In this document: piece after piece, positions 1-4,787 of the stretch
Position numbering within the stretch: position 1 is the stretch's first letter
Layout of the letters: each line of letters opens with the position of its first letter
Source: Pseudomonadota bacterium
GTDB taxonomy: Bacteria; Myxococcota; Bradymonadia; UBA4248
Reading direction: 5' to 3'
Assembly (NCBI GenBank): GCA_017613855.1
Contig: JAGACY010000474.1
Coordinates: forward strand, 1 to 6,324
DNA length: 6,324 nt
Notes under the pieces: generated by a model
Database searches by the model: none
Told to the model about the DNA's origin: nothing
Seen by the model: the letters and a program-made list of their open reading frames with translations, nothing else
Program-made: the position numbers and the translations under genes

Positions 1-4
1 AAAT

Positions 5-1108
5 ATGATTAAACAAATACTTATCATTCTATTTATTCTTGTGATACTTGCGCTCATTTATCCGGGATGTGCGGTATGGCGAGAGATTGGGCAAAAACCG
101 AACGGTGAGCGGCTTGAACGCATCAGACAATCGCCACATTACGATGCCCAAAAGGGGGAATTTGTTAATCTGACGCCCATTGATGGCGTGATGAATGATT
201 CGGAAGAAGGTTCGGGTATCGTCGATTTTCTTTTTGGCAAGCACGATGATGTTGTACCTGCGCATGCGCTGCCGGTTGTGAAGTCAGATTTGCGCAATCT
301 CGACCGGAATCTCGATATCGTCGTCTGGCTTGGGCATTCGACGGTGTTCATTCAGCTCGATGGCATACGATATTTGTTCGATCCGATTCTGACCAACGGA
401 TTTCCGGTTTCGGTGATGATGAAACCTTTTCGCGGGACGGATATCTATACGCCCGACGATATTCCCGAAGTGGATTATCTCATTATTACACATGATCACT
501 GGGATCACCTCGATTATAAAACCGTTGCAGCGCTCAAAGATCGCGTCAGTCATGTGGTTTGCGGGTTGGGGATTGGACAGCATTTTGAGTATTGGGGGTA
601 CGATCCTGCTAAAATACACGAACTCGACTGGTTTGAGGATTGGACGGTCAATGCTGCGACGACCATTCATTGTTTGCCATCCCAGCATTTTTCGGGGCGC
701 ATGGGGGGCAATACTACGCTTTGGGCGTCGTATCTCATCGACGGTAAAAAGCGGATATTTGTGATGGGCGATGGCGGATATGATAAACGCTTTAGTCAAT
801 TCGGCGAAAAATATACCAATATTGACCTCGCGATCATGGAGAATGGACAATATAATGATGGCTGGAAAGCCATTCACCTGTTACCGGACCAATTGTCAAA
901 TGCCATTGATGAACTTCATCCCGCGCATGTACTGACGTATCATCATGCCAAATATAAATTGTCTGTTCATACCTGGTATGCACCACTCGAAAATATATAT
1001 ATTCGTTCCCAGGGAAAACCATGGCATTTGCTTACGCCCAAAATCGGACAAATCCTCGATATACAAGCTCCAAAAGCAGATGAACCGTGGTGGCGAGATG
1101 AAATATAA
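5..1108 (+). CDS. Membrane-anchored metallo-beta-lactamase-fold hydrolase (NAPE-PLD/RomA-like)
   Basis: The 367-residue protein has a very hydrophobic N-terminus (residues 4-19), a membrane anchor or signal peptide. Cys22 follows it, but the preceding Y-P-G is a poor lipobox, so lipidation is doubtful. The metallo-beta-lactamase domain starts near residue 105 (VVWLGHST, then FDPIL at 125-129). The metal-binding signature is THDHWDH (His163, His165, Asp167, His168). Later ligand candidates are His228 in LPSQHFSGR, Asp256 in FVMGDGGYD, and His313/His314 in YHHAKYKLS. This order matches the bacterial NAPE-PLD-like/RomA branch, which in animals hydrolyses N-acyl phosphatidylethanolamines. The bacterial substrate is usually unknown, and a phosphodiesterase acting at the envelope is an inference. 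All expected metal ligands are present, so it is probably active. Only four bases precede the chosen ATG, so the ribosome binding site cannot be seen; the start is supported by the signal-like N-terminus. Confidence 0.87.
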   Translation: MIKQILIILFILVILALIYPGCAVWREIGQKPNGERLERIRQSPHYDAQKGEFVNLTPIDGVMNDSEEGSGIVDFLFGKHDDVVPAHALPVVKSDLRNLDRNLDIVVWLGHSTVFIQLDGIRYLFDPILTNGFPVSVMMKPFRGTDIYTPDDIPEVDYLIITHDHWDHLDYKTVAALKDRVSHVVCGLGIGQHFEYWGYDPAKIHELDWFEDWTVNAATTIHCLPSQHFSGRMGGNTTLWASYLIDGKKRIFVMGDGGYDKRFSQFGEKYTNIDLAIMENGQYNDGWKAIHLLPDQLSNAIDELHPAHVLTYHHAKYKLSVHTWYAPLENIYIRSQGKPWHLLTPKIGQILDIQAPKADEPWWRDEI

Positions 1109-1177
1109 AGAATAATGATATATTCTGCTCATATAAGATGACCAAACATCATTTATGCTGCATAGGAAATGATATTC

Positions 1178-1267
1178 ATGGGAAATGCTTCTTCACTTCA
1201 AGCTATCACGCCGGAATCGGCACATTCGGAATTGCTTCATACCGCTGCGGATAATTCAGCTTTATGA
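1178..1267 (+). CDS. 29-codon leader ORF translationally coupled to the next gene
   Basis: An ATG at 1178, preceded by AGGA near 1164-1167, opens a 29-residue frame (starts MGNASSLQAI, ends HTAADNSAL). Its TGA stop at 1265-1267 overlaps the ATG of the downstream membrane protein as ATGA, the usual geometry of translational coupling. The downstream ATG has no good Shine-Dalgarno of its own, which supports real translation of this small frame. The peptide is hydrophilic and unrecognised. An alternative is that it is the original N-terminal tail of the downstream membrane protein, split off by a one-base frameshift or a sequencing error: it would give a soluble tail immediately before the membrane segment. 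The sequence alone cannot separate these two readings. Confidence 0.5.
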   Translation: MGNASSLQAITPESAHSELLHTAADNSAL

Positions 1268-1866
1268 CTTTAGGGGCTGTGTTTGCTGGCGTGGGGATTG
1301 TCATTGGAATACTCTTTTATTTGCTTTTCTTTGCTGAACTAAAAAAATATAAAAATAAAAAGGACTATCAGTGTCATTTTTTGCCTTCCGGACAAAAGAT
1401 GTTTGAGACATTATTTACCCATGGAACAAAGTCAATCGCAACGGTCGTTTCATGTGAATATTGTCCGAGTTCTTCATCCTCGATGGAGCCCTATTATCTT
1501 ACAAAAATGGAAGAAGATCCTTATGTAAACATCAATGGCAGGCATCCCATGATGCCAAAGGATGACAGCATTACTGCGTATTATCACCTCAGGCCTGCTT
1601 TTAAACTGATATATAAGTTTAATCCTCCTGATGATAACAACCCCGAAGACCTTTATCATACCATTATGGTTCATTCAGATTTTAGTGAGACGCTCAAAGA
1701 AGGCGATCCGCTGCCTATTCTGTATTATATCAATCCTAAAGACAATCTGGATGTCATGAGTATGCCATTCCCCTATCCGCTCCATGATTTCTTGAGCTAT
1801 CAGGATATGATTCACTGTAAAAGGGCGAACGATGAATGTGGAAAACAACTGCCGCCTGAGGTTTAG
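1264..1866 (+). CDS. Single-pass membrane protein, DUF3592-like
   Basis: The 200-residue product has one strong transmembrane segment at residues 3-23 (GIVIGILFYLLFF at its core), followed by a Lys-rich stretch (27-33) that would sit in the cytoplasm by the positive-inside rule. The remainder is soluble: HGTKSIATVVSCEY (53-66), a Ser-rich loop (69-73), FKLIYKF (113-119) and LKEGDPLPILYYINPKDN (134-151). The pattern 'variable-valency sentence: T-x-A-x-V, hydrophobic strand, G-D-x-x-x-x-x-Y-x-x-P-x-D' resembles DUF3592 proteins, whose function is unknown; the match is by eye. An in-frame TAA at 1252-1254 excludes an upstream start, so the ATG at 1264 is the only ATG available. It overlaps the stop of the 29-codon ORF and probably depends on it for ribosome entry. 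There is no evident functional link with the hydrolase upstream beyond shared direction. Confidence 0.65.
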   Translation: MTLGAVFAGVGIVIGILFYLLFFAELKKYKNKKDYQCHFLPSGQKMFETLFTHGTKSIATVVSCEYCPSSSSSMEPYYLTKMEEDPYVNINGRHPMMPKDDSITAYYHLRPAFKLIYKFNPPDDNNPEDLYHTIMVHSDFSETLKEGDPLPILYYINPKDNLDVMSMPFPYPLHDFLSYQDMIHCKRANDECGKQLPPEV

Positions 1867-1925
1867 CAGGATATTTGTCATCAGTGCGTGAGTGTTGTTA
1901 AGTATTCTGAGGATCTATGAGAATC

Positions 1926-1966
1926 AAAAAGAAAAGCGGCGTATACCCGCAGGGTATAGCCGCTTT
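1926..1966 (-). terminator. Intrinsic terminator of the leftward lipoprotein gene, built from a repeat hairpin
   Basis: Plus-strand arms at 1933-1940 (AAAGCGGC) and 1959-1966 (GCCGCTTT), plus inner arms 1942-1948 (TATACCC) and 1952-1958 (GGGTATA), form a 15-bp stem with a GCA triloop and one bulged G at 1941. Read leftward, the hairpin is followed by TTTTCTTTTT (1935 down to 1926), a proper uridine-rich tail. It lies about 125 bp beyond the stop of the lipoprotein gene. Read rightward, it lacks a T-run because another hairpin abuts it. It is also a member of the hairpin family clustered at 4172-4382. Confidence 0.7.
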
Positions 1967-2000
1967 CGCAGGGCGTATCGGCAACGCCGATAGCCCGCGC
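1967..2000 (+). repeat. Repeat-family hairpin, exact 34-bp copy of 4349-4382
   Basis: The 34 bases are identical to those at 4349-4382. Stem arms are GGGC (1971-1974) with GCCC (1993-1996) and TATCGGC (1976-1982) with GCCGATA (1986-1992). The loop is AAC and the bulged G is at 1975. CGC at 1967-1969 can extend the stem with GCG at 1997-1999, leaving A1970 bulged. It abuts the terminator hairpin with no spacer, so the two form a tandem pair. The rest of the intergenic stretch (1867-1925 and 2001-2092) shows no gene; a TATAAT at 2015-2020 has no matching -35 element. Confidence 0.85.
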
Positions 2001-2092
2001 ACTACGTATCCAATTATAATATTATTCAGGTTTTAAAGCAGATAATGCTTGTTCACCAGATGAATATCATGGTTTGAAGTATGGATGCTTCT

Positions 2093-3403
2093 TTACGGAA
2101 CACGCGTAAATTTAATATCTTTGATGACAATGGCATCAGCCTTTTTATCTTTCTTTGCTTTTTTGTCGACCTCGGCCGTAATGGTCTGATCGGCAACAGG
2201 GGGATCGTGCAATACTATCCTGGATTCTATGGTTTCATTGATAAGTGCTCCGGTATCAGTTTCGACCAAAATGTATTGAGGATTCGTTTTCTTCACTTTG
2301 GCAGCCTCTTTTTTGTCGACTTCCTGTTCCATCGAGCTGTCATAAGTTGAGTGGAAACCGAGGCGCGAACGCCATGAATCCGTTTCGGCAACGATATTAT
2401 TATCTTCCTTGACGATGCGGATATCACCGAAAATATCGTTGTGATATGTTCCCAACAGATATTCATTTTCTGAAGCAGGCATTGTACTCGCCATATCTCG
2501 CATGCTTCCGCCATGCATCATTTCTTCATATTCATCAACTTTTTCGCTCAGGTCCGTATATTCCGGGCCTGCCACCGCAGCCAGAATTGCGGAATGAAAA
2601 TATTCGATCTCTGGGTCGCTTGAATTGGCGAGTATGGCAATGCGAATTTTGGCGTCAGGGATTTCACAGACGGATACGGTGTATCCACCATGCATTTGCT
2701 CGCTGCACATCATCTTTTCGCCGAGTTTATAATTGCTGTAGAATACTTCCTGAAAATAATCGTTTGGCTTAAGGTTTGCGAGCGATGGCGTATGGGATAG
2801 ATATTGCATCATGCCATTTAGATTTGTCCAAAGCGAATCACGCTTTTCTACAAATTTGGGATCAATCGCCATGATTTCTTCGGTTGCCATTTTCCCATGC
2901 GGGAGTGCATAGTTGCCTTGCGGCAAAGCCACGGCATCCTGTACGTCTGCTTTTTTCAGATCATCCGCTGTTACAGCCCATTTGACTGGATCATTTGAGA
3001 GTACAACCATGGGCTGAACATTGAACAGGGTTTCGGGAGCAATCGCTTGTCCTTCATCGTCCATTTTCGTCGTGCCGGAACAATGTGTATAGATGACATT
3101 GCCGTCTTTTAATACGCCCACTGCCAATCCGGGAATAGAGAGGTCCTTTCGTTTCGTATCTATCCGGCTGGATAAGGCTTCTGCTTTATCCTTATCGAGC
3201 AGTACCTGTGGGGTATCAGTTTTTGCCTCGTCGGGCTTGGCTGCATTGTCCTGGGAATCTGCATTTGCTTGTTCTGCAGCATTTTCCGGTGCAACTGCCT
3301 CGGTGGTCTTTTCTTCGGGCGCTGCTTCTTTTGGTGCTTTTGGGCTGCATGCAGCCAGTGCCATTAAAATCCCCAAACATCCTATCAACCATGCTCGTTT
3401 CAT
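2093..3403 (-). CDS. Lipoprotein with degenerate class C beta-lactamase-like domain and DUF3471-like C-terminus
   Basis: The chosen start gives 436 residues. The ATG at 3403 follows GGAGGA at about nine bases and begins a classic lipoprotein signal peptide (MKRAWLIGCL, lipobox LAAC, Cys19). An in-frame ATG 17 codons upstream would bury that signal. Residues 20-65 are an Ala/Glu/Lys-rich linker. Residues 80-130 match the opening of serine beta-lactamase-fold hydrolases (SIPGLAVGVLKDGNVIY, then APETLFNV), and residues 236-261 match the closing strand region (MHGGYTV...IRIAILANSS). The SxxK motif expected just after ETLFNV is absent, and the sequence passes straight into VVLSNDPVKWAVTADDL, which in relatives lies well past the active site. 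YSN at 222-224 sits too late to be the catalytic Tyr motif. Residues 311-436 (LLGTYHNDIFGDIRI ... IKFTRVP) resemble DUF3471. It is probably a non-catalytic envelope protein, perhaps derived by in-frame deletion. Confidence 0.78.
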   Translation of the reverse strand: MKRAWLIGCLGILMALAACSPKAPKEAAPEEKTTEAVAPENAAEQANADSQDNAAKPDEAKTDTPQVLLDKDKAEALSSRIDTKRKDLSIPGLAVGVLKDGNVIYTHCSGTTKMDDEGQAIAPETLFNVQPMVVLSNDPVKWAVTADDLKKADVQDAVALPQGNYALPHGKMATEEIMAIDPKFVEKRDSLWTNLNGMMQYLSHTPSLANLKPNDYFQEVFYSNYKLGEKMMCSEQMHGGYTVSVCEIPDAKIRIAILANSSDPEIEYFHSAILAAVAGPEYTDLSEKVDEYEEMMHGGSMRDMASTMPASENEYLLGTYHNDIFGDIRIVKEDNNIVAETDSWRSRLGFHSTYDSSMEQEVDKKEAAKVKKTNPQYILVETDTGALINETIESRIVLHDPPVADQTITAEVDKKAKKDKKADAIVIKDIKFTRVP

Positions 3404-3516
3404 ACGCTTTCTTCCTCCGATTTTCGGGACATTATCAACGTGTGGATCGCTCATCCTGTGTTTGTTTCTTTATGTAACCTGGCGATATTCTCATTCGAAT
3501 CCCAACAGGATATTGA

Positions 3517-3522
3517 ATTATA
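3517..3522 (-). promoter_or_regulatory. Candidate -10 element for the lipoprotein gene
   Basis: Read leftward there is a perfect TATAAT here, about 115 bases before the lipoprotein start. Seventeen bases further upstream the -35 position is a poor match. That position is instead covered by an odd-length palindrome, TGTGT-A-ACACA (3539-3549), which could be a binding site for an activator or repressor. The -10 is seen directly; promoter activity is inference. Confidence 0.4.
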
Positions 3523-3596
3523 CCCTAAAGTGGGGGACTGTGTAACACAAAAAGTTCAACAGTACTTTGAATAATACGAAATCATATTTATATTAA

Positions 3597-3929
3597 TTAT
3601 TTTTGTTTCTGTTTGGTTTTGGGAACAGGCAGATCTTCTGCAATCGCGCGAATCAATCTGCATGTCAGATCGCAATCGTCGACATCTGCGGCCAGCATTT
3701 CTTTGGCGCCGTCGTAGGGAATCGCTATATCCAATTGAGTGCCGGTATCGTTCAATAATTGGTGTGCAGATTTCGTCGGTTTGAGCAGCAACCGATTATC
3801 ATAAATGCCGCCGACGACTTTTTTCTGATAATAAATGACATATTCGCCCATCATCGGACGATAGGACAGCTCTTTGAGTTCCGAGAGCCGGGCAATGACG
3901 AAATCGAGATATTCTTTTGTTGAAGCCAT
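3597..3929 (-). CDS. TfoX/Sxy N-terminal-domain protein
   Basis: The 110-residue protein consists of one TfoX/Sxy N-terminal domain. The opening helix is MASTKEYLDFVIARLSEL. The family signature follows at residues 22-50: YRPMMGEYVIYYQKKVVGG, then IYDNRLLLK, matching the usual R-x-M-[MF]-G-x-Y...Y...G...I-x-D-[ND]-R-x-x-x-K pattern. A helical second half (52-100) ends in a Lys/Gln-rich tail. The start is fixed by AAGGAT eight bases upstream and by the standard family N-terminus; the frame stays open further upstream to 4061 but that extension matches nothing. Stand-alone N-terminal-domain TfoX proteins are common in bacteria and mostly uncharacterised. The name comes from competence regulators that also carry a C-terminal domain, which is absent here, so a competence role should not be assumed. 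It is transcribed leftward, away from the hydrogenase maturation genes. Confidence 0.88.
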   Translation of the reverse strand: MASTKEYLDFVIARLSELKELSYRPMMGEYVIYYQKKVVGGIYDNRLLLKPTKSAHQLLNDTGTQLDIAIPYDGAKEMLAADVDDCDLTCRLIRAIAEDLPVPKTKQKQK

Positions 3930-4050
3930 GGGGTTATCCTTTTGAGTATGAGAGCATTTCTCATTGACAGGGGAATATACAGCCATAAAACGAAGACATT
4001 GTCGATTAGAATCGTGTTTTGTTAAACAAATGATGAGACTTGCTGTGTCT

Positions 4051-4080
4051 TTGACGTACAATTGTACTGCGCTTTAAAAT
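4051..4080 (+). promoter_or_regulatory. Sigma70-type promoter for the TM1266-hydG unit
   Basis: TTGACG (4051-4056, five of six to consensus) and TAAAAT (4075-4080, five of six) are separated by 18 bases. Transcription would begin near 4087 and run rightward through a leader of about 370 nt into the TM1266-family gene. No better promoter is seen closer to that gene: a TTGCAA at 4386 and TATGCT at 4403 are only 11 bases apart. Confidence 0.5.
4056..4067. promoter_or_regulatory. Perfect 12-bp palindrome, candidate operator
   Basis: GTACAATTGTAC is a perfect palindrome lying within the spacer of the rightward promoter and about 130 bases upstream of the leftward tfoX-like gene. A dimeric repressor bound here would block the promoter. 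The palindrome is seen; the regulator and function are inferred. Confidence 0.4.
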
Positions 4081-4120
4081 TTCATGCAGATAGTGTAAAT
4101 AGCGATGCGTGTGGCTGTTC

Positions 4121-4164
4121 TGCTGCGCTCGGATCATTGATATGCTGCGCTCGGATCATTGATA
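4121..4164. repeat. Two perfect 22-bp tandem repeats in the leader
   Basis: Bases 4121-4142 are repeated exactly at 4143-4164. Each unit begins TGCTGCGCTCGG and contains ATCA-T-TGAT, a small odd-length palindrome. The 22-bp period is close to two helical turns, so the two copies face the same side of DNA. They lie just downstream of the inferred transcription start and just before the hairpin cluster. They could be paired protein-binding sites or simply a recent slippage duplication. Confidence 0.85.
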
Positions 4165-4171
4165 TATTGTC

Positions 4172-4204
4172 GCGCGGCTATGCGCTTCGCGCATACGCCC
4201 GCGC
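4172..4204 (-). repeat. Repeat-family hairpin A (minus orientation)
   Basis: On the plus strand, GGC (4176-4178) and TATGCGC (4179-4185) pair with GCGCATA (4189-4195) and GCC (4197-4199), with loop TTC and bulged C at 4196. GCGC on both outer sides extends the stem with C4200 bulged. Read on the minus strand it has the same GGC-G-TAT...ATA-GCC plan as the copies at 1933-2000. Confidence 0.8.
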
Positions 4205-4238
4205 ATTCGGCCTATCGGCGTTGCCGATACGGCCGAAT
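4205..4238 (-). repeat. Repeat-family hairpin B (minus orientation)
   Basis: ATTCGGCC (4205-4212) pairs with GGCCGAAT (4231-4238), and TATCGGC (4213-4219) with GCCGATA (4223-4229). The loop is GTT and the bulged C is at 4230. The 17-base core is the reverse complement of the core at 1976-1992 and 4358-4374. It abuts hairpin A directly. Confidence 0.85.
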
Positions 4239-4252
4239 CATCCCGTTTCCGG

Positions 4253-4276
4253 GGGCGTGCGCTACGCGTACGCGCC
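4253..4276. repeat. Diverged hairpin C between the two oriented pairs
   Basis: GGGCG (4253-4257) pairs with CGCGCC (4271-4276, G4274 bulged) and TGCGC (4258-4262) with GCGTA (4266-4270, one G-T pair), around a TAC triloop. It has the size and triloop of the family but lacks the TAT/ATA pair, so it is a decayed or merely similar member. The spacer that follows to 4323 has a TGGCC-A-GGCCA palindrome (4290-4300) and no gene. Confidence 0.5.
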
Positions 4277-4323
4277 TGGTTACCCCGGATGGCCAGGCCA
4301 GACGGGGGACAGACATCGTGGTG

Positions 4324-4347
4324 GCGCGGCGTATGCAATAGCCGCGC
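4324..4347 (+). repeat. Repeat-family hairpin D (plus orientation, short form)
   Basis: GCGCGGC (4324-4330) pairs with GCCGCGC (4341-4347) and TAT (4332-4334) with ATA (4338-4340). The loop is GCA and the bulged G is at 4331. It equals the hairpin at 1933-1966 minus the four inner base pairs, with the same GCA loop, a symmetric loss that keeps the fold. Confidence 0.8.
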
Positions 4348-4382
4348 GCGCAGGGCGTATCGGCAACGCCGATAGCCCGCGC
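4348..4382 (+). repeat. Repeat-family hairpin E, exact copy of 1967-2000
   Basis: GCGC (4348-4351), GGGC (4353-4356) and TATCGGC (4358-4364) pair with GCCGATA (4368-4374), GCCC (4375-4378) and GCGC (4379-4382). The loop is AAC, with A4352 and G4357 bulged. It abuts hairpin D, reproducing the pair order found at 1933-2000. Confidence 0.85.
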
Positions 4383-4419
4383 CCCTTGCAAAATAAAATC
4401 AATATGCTAGAAGGCCGGT

Positions 4420-4441
4420 CGGCGCGCATTTGCGCTTGCCG
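4420..4441 (+). promoter_or_regulatory. GC-rich leader hairpin just before the ribosome binding site
   Basis: CGGC and GCGC (4420-4427) pair with GCGC (4432-4435) and GCCG (4438-4441) around an ATTT loop, with TT at 4436-4437 bulged. It ends six bases before the GAGG of the TM1266-family gene, so it could influence ribosome access. It does not follow the repeat-family plan. Confidence 0.45.
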
Positions 4442-4455
4442 CACGTGAGGTGAGT

Positions 4456-4716
4456 ATGGAAACCAGAGTCGCTGTTCTCGGCATCATTGTTGAAAATCCC
4501 GAATCGGTTGAGGCGCTTAATGCCATTGCGCACGAGTACCGCGATGTCATTTTGGGGCGGATGGGGATTCCTTATCGCCAGCGAGGAATGAATATTGTCA
4601 GTCTGGCAGTTGACGCACCGACGGCGGTGATTAATGCCATGTCGGGCAAGATCGGCAGGCTCGACGGTGTGACCGTCAAAACCGCGATTCACGCAAAAAA
4701 CCTCAATAAATCGTAG
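4456..4716 (+). CDS. TM1266-family putative regulator of the [FeFe]-hydrogenase system
   Basis: The 86-residue protein matches the small TM1266 family throughout: METRVAVLGIIVENPESVEA at the N-terminus, then YRDVILGRMGIPYRQRGMNI, a third segment with VDAPTAVINAMSGKIGRLDG, and VTVKTAI near the end. The beta-alpha-beta-beta-alpha-beta pattern fits the ferredoxin-like/ACT-like fold known for the family, which is related to the C-terminal domain of NikR. Family members occur almost only beside [FeFe]-hydrogenase genes and are annotated as putative regulators; no DNA-binding domain is visible and the mechanism is unknown. The ATG at 4456 follows GAGG (4447-4450); a GTG two codons earlier overlaps that site and is less likely. 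It lies 71 bp before hydG on the same strand, behind a long structured leader. Nothing is missing from the family length. Confidence 0.9.
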   Translation: METRVAVLGIIVENPESVEALNAIAHEYRDVILGRMGIPYRQRGMNIVSLAVDAPTAVINAMSGKIGRLDGVTVKTAIHAKNLNKS

Positions 4717-4737
4717 TCCGGATTGGCCGGATTTTTT
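4717..4737 (+). terminator. Short hairpin plus T-run between the regulator gene and hydG
   Basis: TCCGG (4717-4721) pairs with CCGGA (4727-4731) around ATTGG, followed by six T residues. It starts at the base after the stop codon of the TM1266-family gene. The stem is only 5 bp, so it would be a weak or partial terminator, possibly lowering hydG relative to the upstream gene. No clear separate promoter for hydG is visible in the remaining 50 bases. Confidence 0.5.
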
Positions 4738-4787
4738 ACCACTCTGACGGGGAAGCCTTAAAAACCTGACCCGAAAGGAATAACAAA

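Noticed and set aside
284..877. 197-codon open frame on the minus strand within the metallo-beta-lactamase-fold gene
   Set aside because: It is antisense to a gene with all metal-ligand motifs and has no domain or ribosome binding site support.
1109..1126. Terminator after the metallo-beta-lactamase-fold gene
   Set aside because: AGAATA/TATTCT can pair but is AT-only in most positions and has no T-run after it.
2015..2020. TATAAT as a rightward promoter
   Set aside because: No -35 match at 16-18 bases and no rightward gene downstream before the convergent gene.
3093..3545. 150-codon plus-strand frame over the start of the lipoprotein gene
   Set aside because: It is antisense to the signal peptide and Ala/Glu-rich linker, and its low-complexity Ser/Ala/Phe composition is the complement of that linker.
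3539..3575. Terminator for the TfoX-like gene
   Set aside because: The only stem (AAAGT/ACTTT) is five weak pairs with a large loop; not convincing.
3930..4061. N-terminal extension of the TfoX-like protein
   Set aside because: The family starts at the internal Met at 3929, which has its own ribosome binding site; the extension has no family match.
4062..4448. 128-codon plus-strand frame, and shorter ones, across the hairpin cluster
   Set aside because: The translation is Arg/Ala/Gly-rich and follows the palindromic repeats; there is no Shine-Dalgarno and no family resemblance.
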